Source of the DNA: Acetobacteraceae bacterium
Lineage (GTDB): Bacteria > Pseudomonadota > Alphaproteobacteria > Acetobacterales > Acetobacteraceae
NCBI GenBank assembly: GCA_030037175.1
Contig: JASHRV010000234.1
Location: forward strand, 1-35,561
Length of the DNA stretch: 35,561 bases
Reading direction: 5' to 3'
Position 1 is the first letter of the stretch; every line of letters starts with the position of its first letter. The notes under the pieces are model-generated. The model saw nothing but the letters and a program-made list of their open reading frames with translations, was not told the DNA's origin and did no database searches. Shown one piece after another: positions 17,644 to 25,720 of this stretch. The position numbers were made by a program, and so were the translations under genes.

Positions 17644-18347
17644 TGCGCCCGATCTTGATATGGATCGCGATGGCCGGCAGCCTGTCGCTCGGAATCGGAG
17701 CGGGCGCAAGAGCAGCGATGTCGGCACGCGAAACGCAGGCCGACGTGAACAAGGCAGTCCTTTCCGCGCTGCCGAAAGGCGAACACAGTGTTGCGGAGAT
17801 AGGCCCATCGGCCGCTTCGCGCATGGAGCGCTGCCAGGGCCCGCTCACGGCATTCATCATGGGGGAGGGTGCCTATCGCACGGCACGGGTGGAATGCCAG
17901 TCTCCGCACTGGACCCTTTATGTCGAGGTCTCTCTGGTAAGGATGGAGAACGTTCTGGTCGCGACCCGGAGCCTTGCCATGGGCCGTCCGCTGGAGGAAG
18001 GCGATTTCCAGGTCGTCTCCATGGCATCCAACGATGTTGCCGGTGACCCTGTCTCGACGAGCGAAGCGATCGGAAAGGAAGCCGCGGCTCCGCTCGCTCC
18101 GGGTGAAACCATCACCCGCAACCAGATCGTCGTACCTCTCGCCGTCCACAACGGGGATAGCGTCATCATTCATTGGACATCGAGCAGAGTGGCTGCCACC
18201 GCAGCCGGAACGGCTCTCGAGTCCGGTGGCATCGGGGAAAGCATCCTGGTGGAAAACGACGGCAGCCACCGGCGGATCACCGTCATCGTTCTCGCGGAGG
18301 GTCGGCCACCCACAGAAGGTCAGCCCTTCATTCTCGCCCCACAATGA
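17643..18347 (+). CDS. flgA: P-ring assembly chaperone FlgA
   Basis: A 234-residue periplasmic chaperone for FlgI. The Sec signal covers residues 1-24 (IWIAMAGSLSLGIGAGARA, cleavage after ARA). The second half carries the SAF-domain signature of FlgA: RSLAMGRPLEEGDFQVVSM, a LAPGETITRNQIVVPLAVHN stretch, then GDSVIIHW, and near the end VLAEGRPPTEGQPFILAPQ in place of the usual repeat ending. It starts at ATG 17643, overlapping the stop of the upstream gene (TGATG), so its translation likely depends on the mosaic gene. Its position at the end of the operon differs from both enterobacteria (divergent flgA) and most alphaproteobacteria (flgFGA). Confidence 0.88.
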   Translation: MRPILIWIAMAGSLSLGIGAGARAAMSARETQADVNKAVLSALPKGEHSVAEIGPSAASRMERCQGPLTAFIMGEGAYRTARVECQSPHWTLYVEVSLVRMENVLVATRSLAMGRPLEEGDFQVVSMASNDVAGDPVSTSEAIGKEAAAPLAPGETITRNQIVVPLAVHNGDSVIIHWTSSRVAATAAGTALESGGIGESILVENDGSHRRITVIVLAEGRPPTEGQPFILAPQ

Positions 18348-18397
18348 GGCGACCACGCCCCAAAGCGCCCGCGGATCGGGATGAGAGAGGCTCGGGC

Positions 18398-18413
18398 CGC
18401 CGCGAGCGCGGCG
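18398..18413 (+). terminator. Possible hairpin terminator after flgA
   Basis: Seven-base arms CGCCGCG (18398-18404) and CGCGGCG (18407-18413) form a GC-only hairpin about 50 bases after the flgA stop. No T run follows, so intrinsic termination is only possible, not shown. Coding texture changes from this point onward. Confidence 0.3.
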
Positions 18414-19115
18414 CACTTCCACACGGCCAAATATCTCCCTAGGCTCACCCGGCCGGAGTTCTCGTTCTCCCGACGCATCGTTCGTCTTGCGGCAACACCG
18501 AGGACGTGACGTTCGGCAGTTGGCGAGGCCATTGTCAGCGAGCCCGAGGTGGCTGCTCTCTCAGCCGCTTCGTTGCATCTCATGAGCACATCGTGGGCCC
18601 GCCCATCCTTCTGTCTGGCTGGCTTGCAAGAACGATACCTGGCCCGGCAAGGTCTTGGGACGTTTCGATACCGATCGCTGTAACCCGGTCCTTTGCGCTT
18701 TCGGATCTGGCTGTACCCGATGCTGTCTCGACAAAGATGCGGGGGGCTTCTTCCCCGTGCTCCCATGGGTGATGGTTCCCCGCCTATGGGCTCAATGTAG
18801 CTGGTCGATACGGGGCCTGCCGCCGGATACCGATACGGCTCCGAGGTGCGCTTGATCTGGAAGTTCCCGACCCACAACGTCTCCACGATCCTTGCCTCGT
18901 TGCCTCTTCCGTCATCCGGAACCGTACCCCCTCGCGTGCCGGCGGAGCTCACATCGCGGCGTCGGTCAGCGTCAGGACGGTTGCGTTGAGCGTGGCGGGT
19001 CAAGATTGCAACCGCGATCAGCACCCTCAGATCTCGAGCAACATTTGAATCTGCGGCCGAGCGCCTCGATTTAGAGGGTGTTATGCACCCTGATGAAGTA
19101 TTGAGAAGGACAAGC
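18414..19115. other. About 0.7 kb without a convincing gene
   Basis: Open frames exist on both strands (for example 18506-18772 plus, 18320-19024 minus), but none shows a recognisable domain, a good ribosome binding site or sustained codon bias, and they overlap each other. Base composition looks more mixed than in the flanking operons. A short minus-strand stretch near 18620-18770 reads APRIFVETASGTARSESAKD followed by further open sequence and then a stop, which may be a decayed gene fragment, but I could not assign it. The region may be an eroded insertion between the flg and fli operons. Confidence 0.45.
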
Positions 19116-19244
19116 CTTCTTTTTCTGAAGAAAAAGAAGCAAAAAGACTTTCCCCCGTTTTCCGGACCCGGCGCCGACCGGCGACTCCGAACGAAGGGAT
19201 TAATGAACGGATAAAAGTTTTCTGGGTCTCTTTTTCAAAAGAGA
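19116..19244. repeat. Palindromic A/T-rich repeat element (MITE/REP-like)
   Basis: About 130 bases bounded by two perfect hairpins: CTTCTTTTTCT/AGAAAAAGAAG with a 2-base gap (19116-19139) and TCTCTTTT/AAAAGAGA with a 2-base gap (19227-19244). The inner flanks GAAAAAGAAGCAAAAAGACT and, on the opposite strand at the other end, GAAAAAGAGACCCAGAAAAC are imperfect inverted copies, so the whole forms a larger inverted repeat around a GC-rich core. From memory, similar runs occur between genes in Acetobacteraceae genomes. No coding is supported; a 129-residue minus-strand frame across it is an artefact of the repeat. Confidence 0.65.
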
Positions 19245-19602
19245 ACACTCTTTGTTGCTCATCGCGCGAGGATGCATGGGAAGGTTCATAATACCCTCTA
19301 GGCCGGTCAACGGCACCCTGAGTGCGTGCCATATCCGAGACGCCGCGCGACGACAGATTGCCCGGCCGGGACGGAAGGATGGCGGAGACGGCACGAGAAC
19401 CGCTCGGCCACGATTGGAAGCGGCATAAGAGCCATACAAATTGTTGTGTTCTGCTGAGATCGACGTTCATTACCCATGACTTCCGGTGAATCCCAGGTTA
19501 ATAAATGCGGCCTCCTCGATCATGCGGAGACAACAAAAGGGGACCCGGGCTCCGCGCGTGCTTGCCTGGATCATTGCGTCAGAAGGGAAAGACCGGCACG
19601 AG
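19245..19602. other. Intergenic stretch, no supported gene
   Basis: About 360 bases between the repeat element and the ribbon-helix-helix-like gene. Composition is mixed and AT-richer around 19440-19510. The frame of the next gene is open back to 19486 (ATG), but that leader is not domain-like. AGAAGGGAAA at 19581-19590 may contribute to translation from 19603. Confidence 0.4.
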
Positions 19603-19875
19603 ATGCAGAAGACCACCAAAAAGAGGGGTTCCCGCCATGGCAAATCGATGGTCCCACCGATTCCCCCCGGCAATCCGGGACATCGCACCAAGGGAAAGAT
19701 CCCGATTCAGTTTATGGCGACCCCCCGGCAGCGGGATATGCTCAATGCCATGTCGGAGCAGACTGGCCTGACCAAAAGAGTCATCCTCGAAATGGCTCTG
19801 GATCAGGTAGAACCGGTCCTCAAGGAGATCGCGCGGATAAGGCGGAAGGCCGCACGCGGTGGCGTTTCGAGCTGA
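19603..19875 (+). CDS. Small ribbon-helix-helix-like protein, function unknown
   Basis: Starting at ATG 19603 gives 90 residues (ATGs at 19486 and 19648 are in frame; the choice is uncertain). The first third is basic and Pro/Gly-rich (QKTTKKRGSRHGKSMVPPIP). The rest, PIQFMATPRQRDMLNAMSEQ followed by TGLTKRVILEMALDQVEPVL, has a strand then two helices with a TGLTKR turn, as in ribbon-helix-helix DNA-binding proteins from plasmids and toxin-antitoxin or accessory regions. A regulator role is inference. No toxin or partner gene is visible beside it. It lies in the low-coding break between the two flagellar operons. Confidence that it is a real gene is moderate. Confidence 0.55.
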   Translation: MQKTTKKRGSRHGKSMVPPIPPGNPGHRTKGKIPIQFMATPRQRDMLNAMSEQTGLTKRVILEMALDQVEPVLKEIARIRRKAARGGVSS

Positions 19876-20110
19876 CAATGTCGTAATCCATTAAGCGCCT
19901 TTGCCTCGAGCTTCATGGCAAAGTCGGTCGGCCGGGCATCGTCCTTGCCCTTCCGTCAAGCTCTATCCCCGATCCGCTTTTTAATTTCCGCCATCGAACC
20001 GCCGAAGCGCAGGCGTGCTTAGCGCTTTTCGATCCATCCAAGCCCTCGGAGGATCTTCGAAAGGAAATCCTATCGGCGAAGCGCAGTGCCACGCAGTGCC
20101 GCCGCGCCGC
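19876..20110. other. Intergenic stretch with short direct repeat
   Basis: 235 bases between the convergent 19603 gene and the minus-strand hypothetical. The only pattern seen is a direct repeat CGCAGTGCC at 20082-20090 and 20092-20100. No clear terminator with T run was found. Confidence 0.35.
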
Positions 20111-20710
20111 TCACGCCTTGGACAAGTGGCCCTTGGCAAGCGGGCTTAGCCCCTGCGCAACATCGGAGGCCATGGCCCTGGCCACGGGCCGGCGCTTCCG
20201 GCTCCGTGTAGCCAGCAAATCGATGATCCTCCCGTAAGCCGTTGCGATGTCCCTTCGCATGCGCTGACGATCGCTCGGGCCAGGGGCGTCAGAGTCGTGC
20301 AGCACTCGCTCCATCGCCCCAAAAGCCTCGTCCACCTCACCATCGGCCTCCGCCCATCGTCGATAAGAAGGCGGCGGGCGGCGAAGCACGGTCCACAAGT
20401 GATCCCACCAGGACATGTTTTCGAGATAGCATTGAGCAATCTCGATGCGCTTCAGCAGCACCCCGGCCGCTTCCGCCAGTTCGGCGCGCCGCCGTTCGGT
20501 GCCGGCAAGCGCCAACTCCATGGCTTGAGCATACTCGTCGAGAGCTGCTCTCAGCTCGGCGCGAGATCGGACCTCCAGCGTTCGAGTGGCGGAGCGCGCA
20601 TCGCGGTCCCTTTCTTCCGAAACCATTTGTAAATTGCCGCGCCCGCCGGCATCGGCCTTTTGAGTCGGCATTGCGGTTACCAATCTATCTGCGTCCAACC
20701 TGCCCACCAC
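20111..20710 (-). CDS. Hypothetical helical protein, only minus-strand gene candidate
   Basis: An open frame of up to 199 residues (GTG start at 20710; ATG starts at 20671 or 20626 also possible, none with a clear ribosome binding site). The sequence is charged and strongly helical, with long Ala/Glu/Arg/Leu stretches (RAELRAALDEYAQAMELALA, then AELAEAAGVLLKRIEIAQCY), a WWDHLWTVLRRPP segment, and a basic C-terminal part. There is no signal peptide or membrane helix, and I recognise no family. No plus-strand gene competes for the region, which makes it more credible than the other antisense frames in this window. It sits between the two flagellar operons, so a link to motility is possible but unsupported. 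Confidence 0.42.
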   Translation of the reverse strand: MVGRLDADRLVTAMPTQKADAGGRGNLQMVSEERDRDARSATRTLEVRSRAELRAALDEYAQAMELALAGTERRRAELAEAAGVLLKRIEIAQCYLENMSWWDHLWTVLRRPPPSYRRWAEADGEVDEAFGAMERVLHDSDAPGPSDRQRMRRDIATAYGRIIDLLATRSRKRRPVARAMASDVAQGLSPLAKGHLSKA

Positions 20711-21281
20711 CGTGTTGCCGGCGGCCGTGCCGGGACCGGGGGCTCATCACCCGCCGATGCCGCCGGAAAAGTCTTCCTAGGTTCGGCTCAGCGTAGGCCA
20801 TTTGATTGAAGAATTGCTTGCCGTCCTCGCAGCATGGTCGCCCTCATTGCAATGGCCAGTCGGGTACGTCCCCGCCACCATGGCCCCGCCCATTTCCTGG
20901 ATCTTAACTCACCTCCCTCATAGTGATCGTCGGCGCCGATCCGGACGGCAAGCCAATGCGCGGCCTGCTTGCCGATCTGCGGGGCGGGTTTCCCGTTCGC
21001 CTCCGGCGGACATGCGCGTGACGCGGCTGCGCATCGCAAGTTGCGGAGGATGATAACGGCGCCCGCGCAATCAAGGCGGACGCGCAGGGCGGCCTGTCTC
21101 CGTCACCTGCGTCGATCCACGCCGCGAACCCACCAAGGAAAGGATATCGCAGAAAACGCAGGTGTCGCCGACCGCTTTCTGCATGGCAAAGTCCAACACT
21201 ATATACGTTCGGACAAATGCCTTTTTATGTCGGTGCCGAGGCGCCAGACGCGCCCGTTCTCATTGATGGAAGGGAGTTCTC
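20711..21281. other. Long upstream region of fliE, no supported gene
   Basis: About 570 bases. Short frames on both strands overlap one another and lack ribosome binding sites or domains. The last ~110 bases, which become AT-richer, probably hold the promoter of the fliEFG operon (see 21177-21205) and the ribosome binding site AGGGAG at 21271-21276. Confidence 0.5.
21177..21205 (+). promoter_or_regulatory. Possible fliE operon promoter
   Basis: TATATA at 21200-21205 stands out in GC-rich surroundings and could be a -10 box. A TTCTGC hexamer 17 bases upstream (21177-21182) is a poor -35. No sigma-54 or sigma-28 consensus was found. An activator-dependent promoter is plausible but not shown. 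Confidence 0.22.
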
Positions 21282-21587
21282 ATGGCACTGCCGGTCATCC
21301 CCATGCCGCTGGCGGGCAACTCTGGTGCGGAGAGCGGAGCAGGATCCTCCGCCTCAGTGGATCAGCAAGGTTTTGGTGCGACCCTGCAGCAGGCTCTTGC
21401 GGATGTTAGTCAATCCCAGACGGCGGCAAGTGCTGCGGAGAACGCCGTGGCGGCAGGAGCTCCGGGAGCATCGACGTCCACGGCGCTGGTGCTTTCCGAT
21501 CGGGCCGAGATCGGATGGAACGCGGTGGTCGCAGTACGAAACGAAGTGGTGTCCGCCTACCAGACCATGATGAGCATGCAGATCTGA
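21282..21587 (+). CDS. fliE: MS-ring to rod connector FliE
   Basis: A 101-residue protein that joins the MS ring and the proximal rod and is among the first exported subunits. The N-terminal half is low-complexity and the conserved C-terminal helix is clear: WNAVVAVRNEVVSAYQTMMS, ending MQI. AGGGAG at 21271-21276 is a good ribosome binding site for ATG 21282. It leads the fliE-F-G cluster as in enterobacteria, rather than lying next to flgBC as in many alphaproteobacteria. A 113-base gap separates it from fliF. Confidence 0.9.
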   Translation: MALPVIPMPLAGNSGAESGAGSSASVDQQGFGATLQQALADVSQSQTAASAAENAVAAGAPGASTSTALVLSDRAEIGWNAVVAVRNEVVSAYQTMMSMQI

Positions 21588-21700
21588 ATCGAAGGGACCG
21601 CAGGGCATTGTTCATGACGGAGACGGGCGGGCAGTCGGAAGGCGATGAACTCAGCTGAACCGTTCAATACTTCGCGGCAAGGTGCCAGGGCGAGCGCGGA

Positions 21701-23296
21701 ATGACGGTGAGCGACGTCAAGGCGATCGGTCTGCGTTGGCTGGAAAGGGCGCGGAATTTGCCGCTGCCTGTGTTTTTCGGCGCGGCGGCCGTTCTGGCCG
21801 CCCTTCTGCTGCTCGCTGTCGTCAGCATGTCGGGCCCTCCCTACCAGGTGCTGTACGAGGGCCTCACTCCGCAGCAAGGCGGGGAGGTGATCGCCGAGCT
21901 GCAAAAGCTCGGGATCCCCTACCAGCTCGATCGGGCCGGCACGATCATCGAGGTGCCGGCGGCCGATGTCGGCAGAGCGCGTCTCGAGCTCGCGAGCAAC
22001 GGCGCGCCGGCGGAAGACGCGTCCAGCGCCTGGAAAAGCCTCGAAAGCGCTCCCATGACGGCCAGCCAGGCATCGATCCAGGCCCTGCAGCTCGAGGCTG
22101 CGCAGAATAGCCTGGAGCAATCGATCAAGCAGGTCTCGGGGGCTCGCGAAGCGCAGGTCATGATCGCCCTGCCCCGCGATACGCCATTTCTTGCGACGCA
22201 ACCCAAGCCCAAGGCTTCGATCGTCATCATCGGCGCCCCCGAGCCGGACGAAGCGCTCGGTGATGCCATCGCGCGCCTGGTCGCCGGGGCGGTCCCCGGC
22301 CTTGCCGCGGGGGACGTCGTGGTTGCGACGGGGGGCGGGAAGATTCTCTATCCCGTCTCCTCGACTTACGACGCCTCGCGACAGCTTGCGATCCAGCAGA
22401 GTGTCGAAGCCGCGCAGGAGGCAAAGATCCGCGCGCTGCTCACTCCGATCGTCGGTGCCGCGAATTTCCGCGCCGCCGTCTCGGCCGACATAGAATTCGG
22501 CACCACCACGATCGAGTCCGTGTCCTACGGCCCGCACTCCTACCCGGTCTCTCAGGACATCGAGCACAGCCGGCGCGTGGGCAACCAGATCCTGCCCATA
22601 GGGATTCCGGGAGCGCTCTCGAACCAGCCCCCCGGCCAAACCGCAGCCCCCCTGAACGCGCAGGCGGCCGCACCGCCCGCCAATACGCCCGCCAATGCTC
22701 CGCCCGCGGCCCAGGGGCCGCCCACCGCAGGCACCACCCAGACACCGCCCACGCAGACGGCCCAGCAACTCCCGGTCAGCACGTCGAACCACGAGCAAAC
22801 CCACTACGCCCTCGATCAGACAACCACGGAAGCTCATCCCGCAAGCTGGCGCGTCAAAGCGATCTCGGTTTCGATCGTGGTCAACCAGGCGGCATTGGGT
22901 GCAGCGACGCCGGCGGAACTGAAAACGCTCATCGCTGCCACCGCCACCATGCCGCTCACGGATGTTGCAGTCATCCCGGCGAGGTTCGTCGCATCCGGGG
23001 AGGCTCCCCAAGGATTGGCCGGCCCCGCCTTTGCGAATATCCTGCGCGCTGCGCTCGTCCTGCTGGCGGCGATCGCCCTGCTCGCCGGCCTTCTGCTTCC
23101 TTTGCGGCGTTGGCTCGCGGGCCTTGCCGGCCGGCCGCTGCGGCTGATCCATGAGCCCCCACCTCCTCCAGAGGAGGATGCGCGTGCGCAGGCGCGCGCT
23201 CTGTTGGGGCACGCGGTCGACAAGGTCCGCCTCACCGTTCAATCCGAACCGCTCACCGTTGCGAGGGCGCTCCAAAAATGGCTGGAACAGAGCTAG
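21701..23296 (+). CDS. fliF: MS-ring protein FliF
   Basis: A 531-residue inner-membrane protein forming the MS ring. The first membrane helix is at about residues 24-46 (FFGAAAVLAALLLLAVVSM) and the second near residue 450 (ILRAALVLLAAIALLAGLLL). Ring-building motifs are LYEGLTPQQGGEVIAELQKL, then GIPYQL; VPAADVGRARLELASNGAP; and VSGAREAQVMIALPRDTPF. A Pro/Ala/Thr-rich segment (about residues 305-360) replaces the usual beta-collar loop sequence. The cytoplasmic C-terminus (TVARALQKWLEQS) is the FliG-binding tail. It overlaps fliG by 19 bases. Confidence 0.94.
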   Translation: MTVSDVKAIGLRWLERARNLPLPVFFGAAAVLAALLLLAVVSMSGPPYQVLYEGLTPQQGGEVIAELQKLGIPYQLDRAGTIIEVPAADVGRARLELASNGAPAEDASSAWKSLESAPMTASQASIQALQLEAAQNSLEQSIKQVSGAREAQVMIALPRDTPFLATQPKPKASIVIIGAPEPDEALGDAIARLVAGAVPGLAAGDVVVATGGGKILYPVSSTYDASRQLAIQQSVEAAQEAKIRALLTPIVGAANFRAAVSADIEFGTTTIESVSYGPHSYPVSQDIEHSRRVGNQILPIGIPGALSNQPPGQTAAPLNAQAAAPPANTPANAPPAAQGPPTAGTTQTPPTQTAQQLPVSTSNHEQTHYALDQTTTEAHPASWRVKAISVSIVVNQAALGAATPAELKTLIAATATMPLTDVAVIPARFVASGEAPQGLAGPAFANILRAALVLLAAIALLAGLLLPLRRWLAGLAGRPLRLIHEPPPPPEEDARAQARALLGHAVDKVRLTVQSEPLTVARALQKWLEQS

Positions 23297-24288
23297 CCGG
23301 CACGCCGCTTTCTCCGCCGGAGAAGGTGGCCGCCGCCCTGCTGACGATGGGAGAATCCTCTGCTGCGGTCATTCTGCGGCAGATGGACGAGAAGTCCATC
23401 GCGGCGGTCTCCGACGCGATGGCGCGGATGCGCACGGTGGACCTCAGGACCGCGACGAAGGTGATGGAGGATCTCGTCACGGATCTCGAAGCGAACGGAA
23501 CCACAACGCCGGGCGGGATCGGCCATCTTCGTCGCCTCCTCGCCACGGCCTTCGGCGACCAGCGCGCCGGGGAAATCGTTGAGCGGATGATGCGCGCCCG
23601 GGACGGCGCGATCGATGTCCTTTCCGAAATCGATCCGAAGACCCTCGCCGAACAGCTGCGGCAGGAGCGGCCACAGCTCCTCGCGGTGCTTCTCGGCCAC
23701 ATGAACAAGCTTTCCGCCGCCGGGTTTCTGGGCAGCCTGCCGGAGGAGACGGTGACCGAGGTCGTCTATCGTTACGCCCGCATGGACACGATCCAACCCG
23801 CGGCGATGTCGGAAATGAGGACCATGCTCGCGGAAATGCTCGGTGGTCACGTCGAATCGAAGACGACGATGATCGGTGGCGTCCGCAATGCGGCGGATCT
23901 GCTGAACGGAATGGGACCCACCGCATCGGAACGAGCGCTCGCGCGCATTCGCGAGACCGATCCGGAGCTGGCCAATCAGATTCGCGAGAACATGTTCACT
24001 TTCGACGATCTCATGCGGCTTTCGGATCAGACGCTGCAGACGATCCTCCGTGCCGTCGCGCCGGAAGGCATCGCCCCGGCGCTCCGCTCCGCTTCACCGG
24101 AGATGCGGGAACGAATTTACGCCAACGTGTCGCGCAAGGCCGCACAGTTCCTGCGCGACGAGGTCGAGAACGGACCCCTCGTCACACGCTCGGACGCACA
24201 AGCGGCACAGCGGGTCATCCTCGAGGCGGCGCTGGCGCTGGCGCAGGAAGGCAAGCTCTCGCTGCGCGGCGAGGAAGAGATGGTGTGA
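23278..24288 (+). CDS. fliG: Flagellar motor switch protein FliG
   Basis: A 336-residue rotor protein that binds FliF through its N-terminus and interacts with MotA through its C-terminus. The N-terminal domain starts PPEKVAAALLTMGESSAAVI. The middle domain has ERPQLLAVLLGHMNKLSAAG, equivalent to the EHPQ motif with Arg in place of His, and the C-terminal torque domain has MFTFDDLMRLSDQTLQTILR followed by SRKAAQFLRDEVE with conserved charges (Arg-Asp-Glu where E. coli has Arg-Asp-Asp). The length is normal. The start lies within the end of fliF, consistent with stoichiometric co-expression. Confidence 0.95.
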   Translation: MAGTELAGTPLSPPEKVAAALLTMGESSAAVILRQMDEKSIAAVSDAMARMRTVDLRTATKVMEDLVTDLEANGTTTPGGIGHLRRLLATAFGDQRAGEIVERMMRARDGAIDVLSEIDPKTLAEQLRQERPQLLAVLLGHMNKLSAAGFLGSLPEETVTEVVYRYARMDTIQPAAMSEMRTMLAEMLGGHVESKTTMIGGVRNAADLLNGMGPTASERALARIRETDPELANQIRENMFTFDDLMRLSDQTLQTILRAVAPEGIAPALRSASPEMRERIYANVSRKAAQFLRDEVENGPLVTRSDAQAAQRVILEAALALAQEGKLSLRGEEEMV

Positions 24289-24340
24289 CCATGGGCGGGG
24301 GGCATCCGCGGATGGCGGACAACGCGCGCGGGTGGCCGCG

Positions 24341-25720
24341 ATGACGCGCCAAATCCGGCCGACGGTGCCATCAACAAAGGGGGCCGATCCGCGCGCCGCG
24401 CCATCCGCCGCCGATGCGCATGCCTGGCAGGAGGCCGCGTCCGCAGCGACCGCCCATCTGAGAACGGCCGACAAGGAGTCGAGCGAGGCTTCGGCCGAGT
24501 CGAGCCCCAACGGCGAAATCGACAGCACAGATCACGGCAATCGTGCCGCGCGGCAAGCAAGCGCGAAAAGCATCGAGAGCGATGATGCCGGCGGCACCGA
24601 TGACAGCATCGAGCCAGCCATACCGCTCGCGTCCCAATCGTTCGCTGCGCTGACCAATGCCGGCAGCGAAAATCCTTCCCTGTCCGGAAGACTGCGTTCC
24701 GCTTCCTCGGAGGCGAAGCCGTCGCACGCAAACGCGCACGGAACCTCAAATACCCGCCCGACCGCGGCGGAGGAGGAATCGCCCCATAAGGTGAAGCTCG
24801 CGGATACGAAGGCGCGTCCGCGCGATCACGATTCGGCAAGCCCAGGCGATGCTGCCGCCGGGACGCCGGATAAGAAAGCGGTCCCAACGCACCATGCCGC
24901 AAGAGCCGCGCAGACCAACGCGGTCCCGAAGGCGAGCGGTGCGTCCAACCCGGCCGGTACGGCGGCCCATTCCGTCAGGCTCGCCGCTTCGGTATCCGCC
25001 GCTCCGGCGGGATCGGCTCGTGCCGCAGAGTCGGCCCGTCCGGCTTCATACGTTCCTCCGGCGGCGTCGCCCTCACCGGCTGCCTCGTCTTCCGCACCAG
25101 CGTCTGCATCCGTCACGAAAACCGCAGCCGTGAACGGCCCCGTTGCCGATCTTGGCCAACCGGGCGGTGAGACGGCACCGGCCATAACGCCGGACAATCG
25201 CGCCCGGCTCCTCTCCGTGCCGGCGGCGGGCGGCCTGACATCATCGTCGCCGGGATCCCCAGGATCGTCTCCGTCATCGTCCCCATCATCGGCCGTGCCA
25301 TCCACCACCACATTGCCCAATGCCGAGGCGGCAACGCCATCTCCGCAAACGGACCAGCCGGGCCTGCAGCGTGCCGCCTCCGGCCTCGCCGCCATGGGGG
25401 GCGGCAGCATCTCGGTCACCCTGCGCCCGCCGACGCTCGGCTCGGTGCGCGTCCAGATGGCGATCGGGGCAAGCGGGGCGACCCATATTCAGCTCACGGC
25501 CGCAACTCACGACGGCTATTCGGTGCTCACCGCAGCCGGCCCGGCGCTGGTGCAGCATCTCGCAAGTGCCGGCATCACCGTCGGCTCCCTCCGGACCGCC
25601 ATGCAGGGAGGCTCGGGCCACGGACAGCCGCAGCAGGAGTCTTCGCGCGGCCACGGCGCGCCTCCCGAAACGAACCGCGCAGACGACGAAGACGAGGACC
25701 GGATCCTTGGCTATGCCTGA
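24341..25720 (+). CDS. fliK: Hook-length control protein FliK
   Basis: A 459-residue exported molecular-ruler protein. About 350 residues are low-complexity and disordered (Ala, Ser, Pro, Thr, Asp), as usual for FliK. The C-terminal FliK domain is recognisable: ISVTLRPPTLGSVRVQMAIG, then ATHIQLTAATHDGYSVLTAA and LVQHLASAGITVGSLRTAM. The start is ATG 24341; an in-frame GTG at 24332 is possible. Its 52-base gap from fliG contains only a 17-codon frame. The gene overlaps the fliM start by eight bases. Position between fliG and fliM and the C-terminal motif make the call sound despite the weak body. Confidence 0.85.
   Translation: MTRQIRPTVPSTKGADPRAAPSAADAHAWQEAASAATAHLRTADKESSEASAESSPNGEIDSTDHGNRAARQASAKSIESDDAGGTDDSIEPAIPLASQSFAALTNAGSENPSLSGRLRSASSEAKPSHANAHGTSNTRPTAAEEESPHKVKLADTKARPRDHDSASPGDAAAGTPDKKAVPTHHAARAAQTNAVPKASGASNPAGTAAHSVRLAASVSAAPAGSARAAESARPASYVPPAASPSPAASSSAPASASVTKTAAVNGPVADLGQPGGETAPAITPDNRARLLSVPAAGGLTSSSPGSPGSSPSSSPSSAVPSTTTLPNAEAATPSPQTDQPGLQRAASGLAAMGGGSISVTLRPPTLGSVRVQMAIGASGATHIQLTAATHDGYSVLTAAGPALVQHLASAGITVGSLRTAMQGGSGHGQPQQESSRGHGAPPETNRADDEDEDRILGYA

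Noticed and set aside
18320-19024. 234-residue minus-strand frame after flgA
   Set aside because: It begins in non-coding-looking sequence, overlaps the end of flgA, and has no motif or clear start.
19081-19470. 129-residue minus-strand frame across the palindromic repeat
   Set aside because: The translated Phe/Ser/Lys/Glu-rich phrases come from the repeat itself.
21557-23275. 572-residue minus-strand frame
   Set aside because: It is a shadow of fliF with Gly/Arg-rich low-complexity sequence and no recognisable family.
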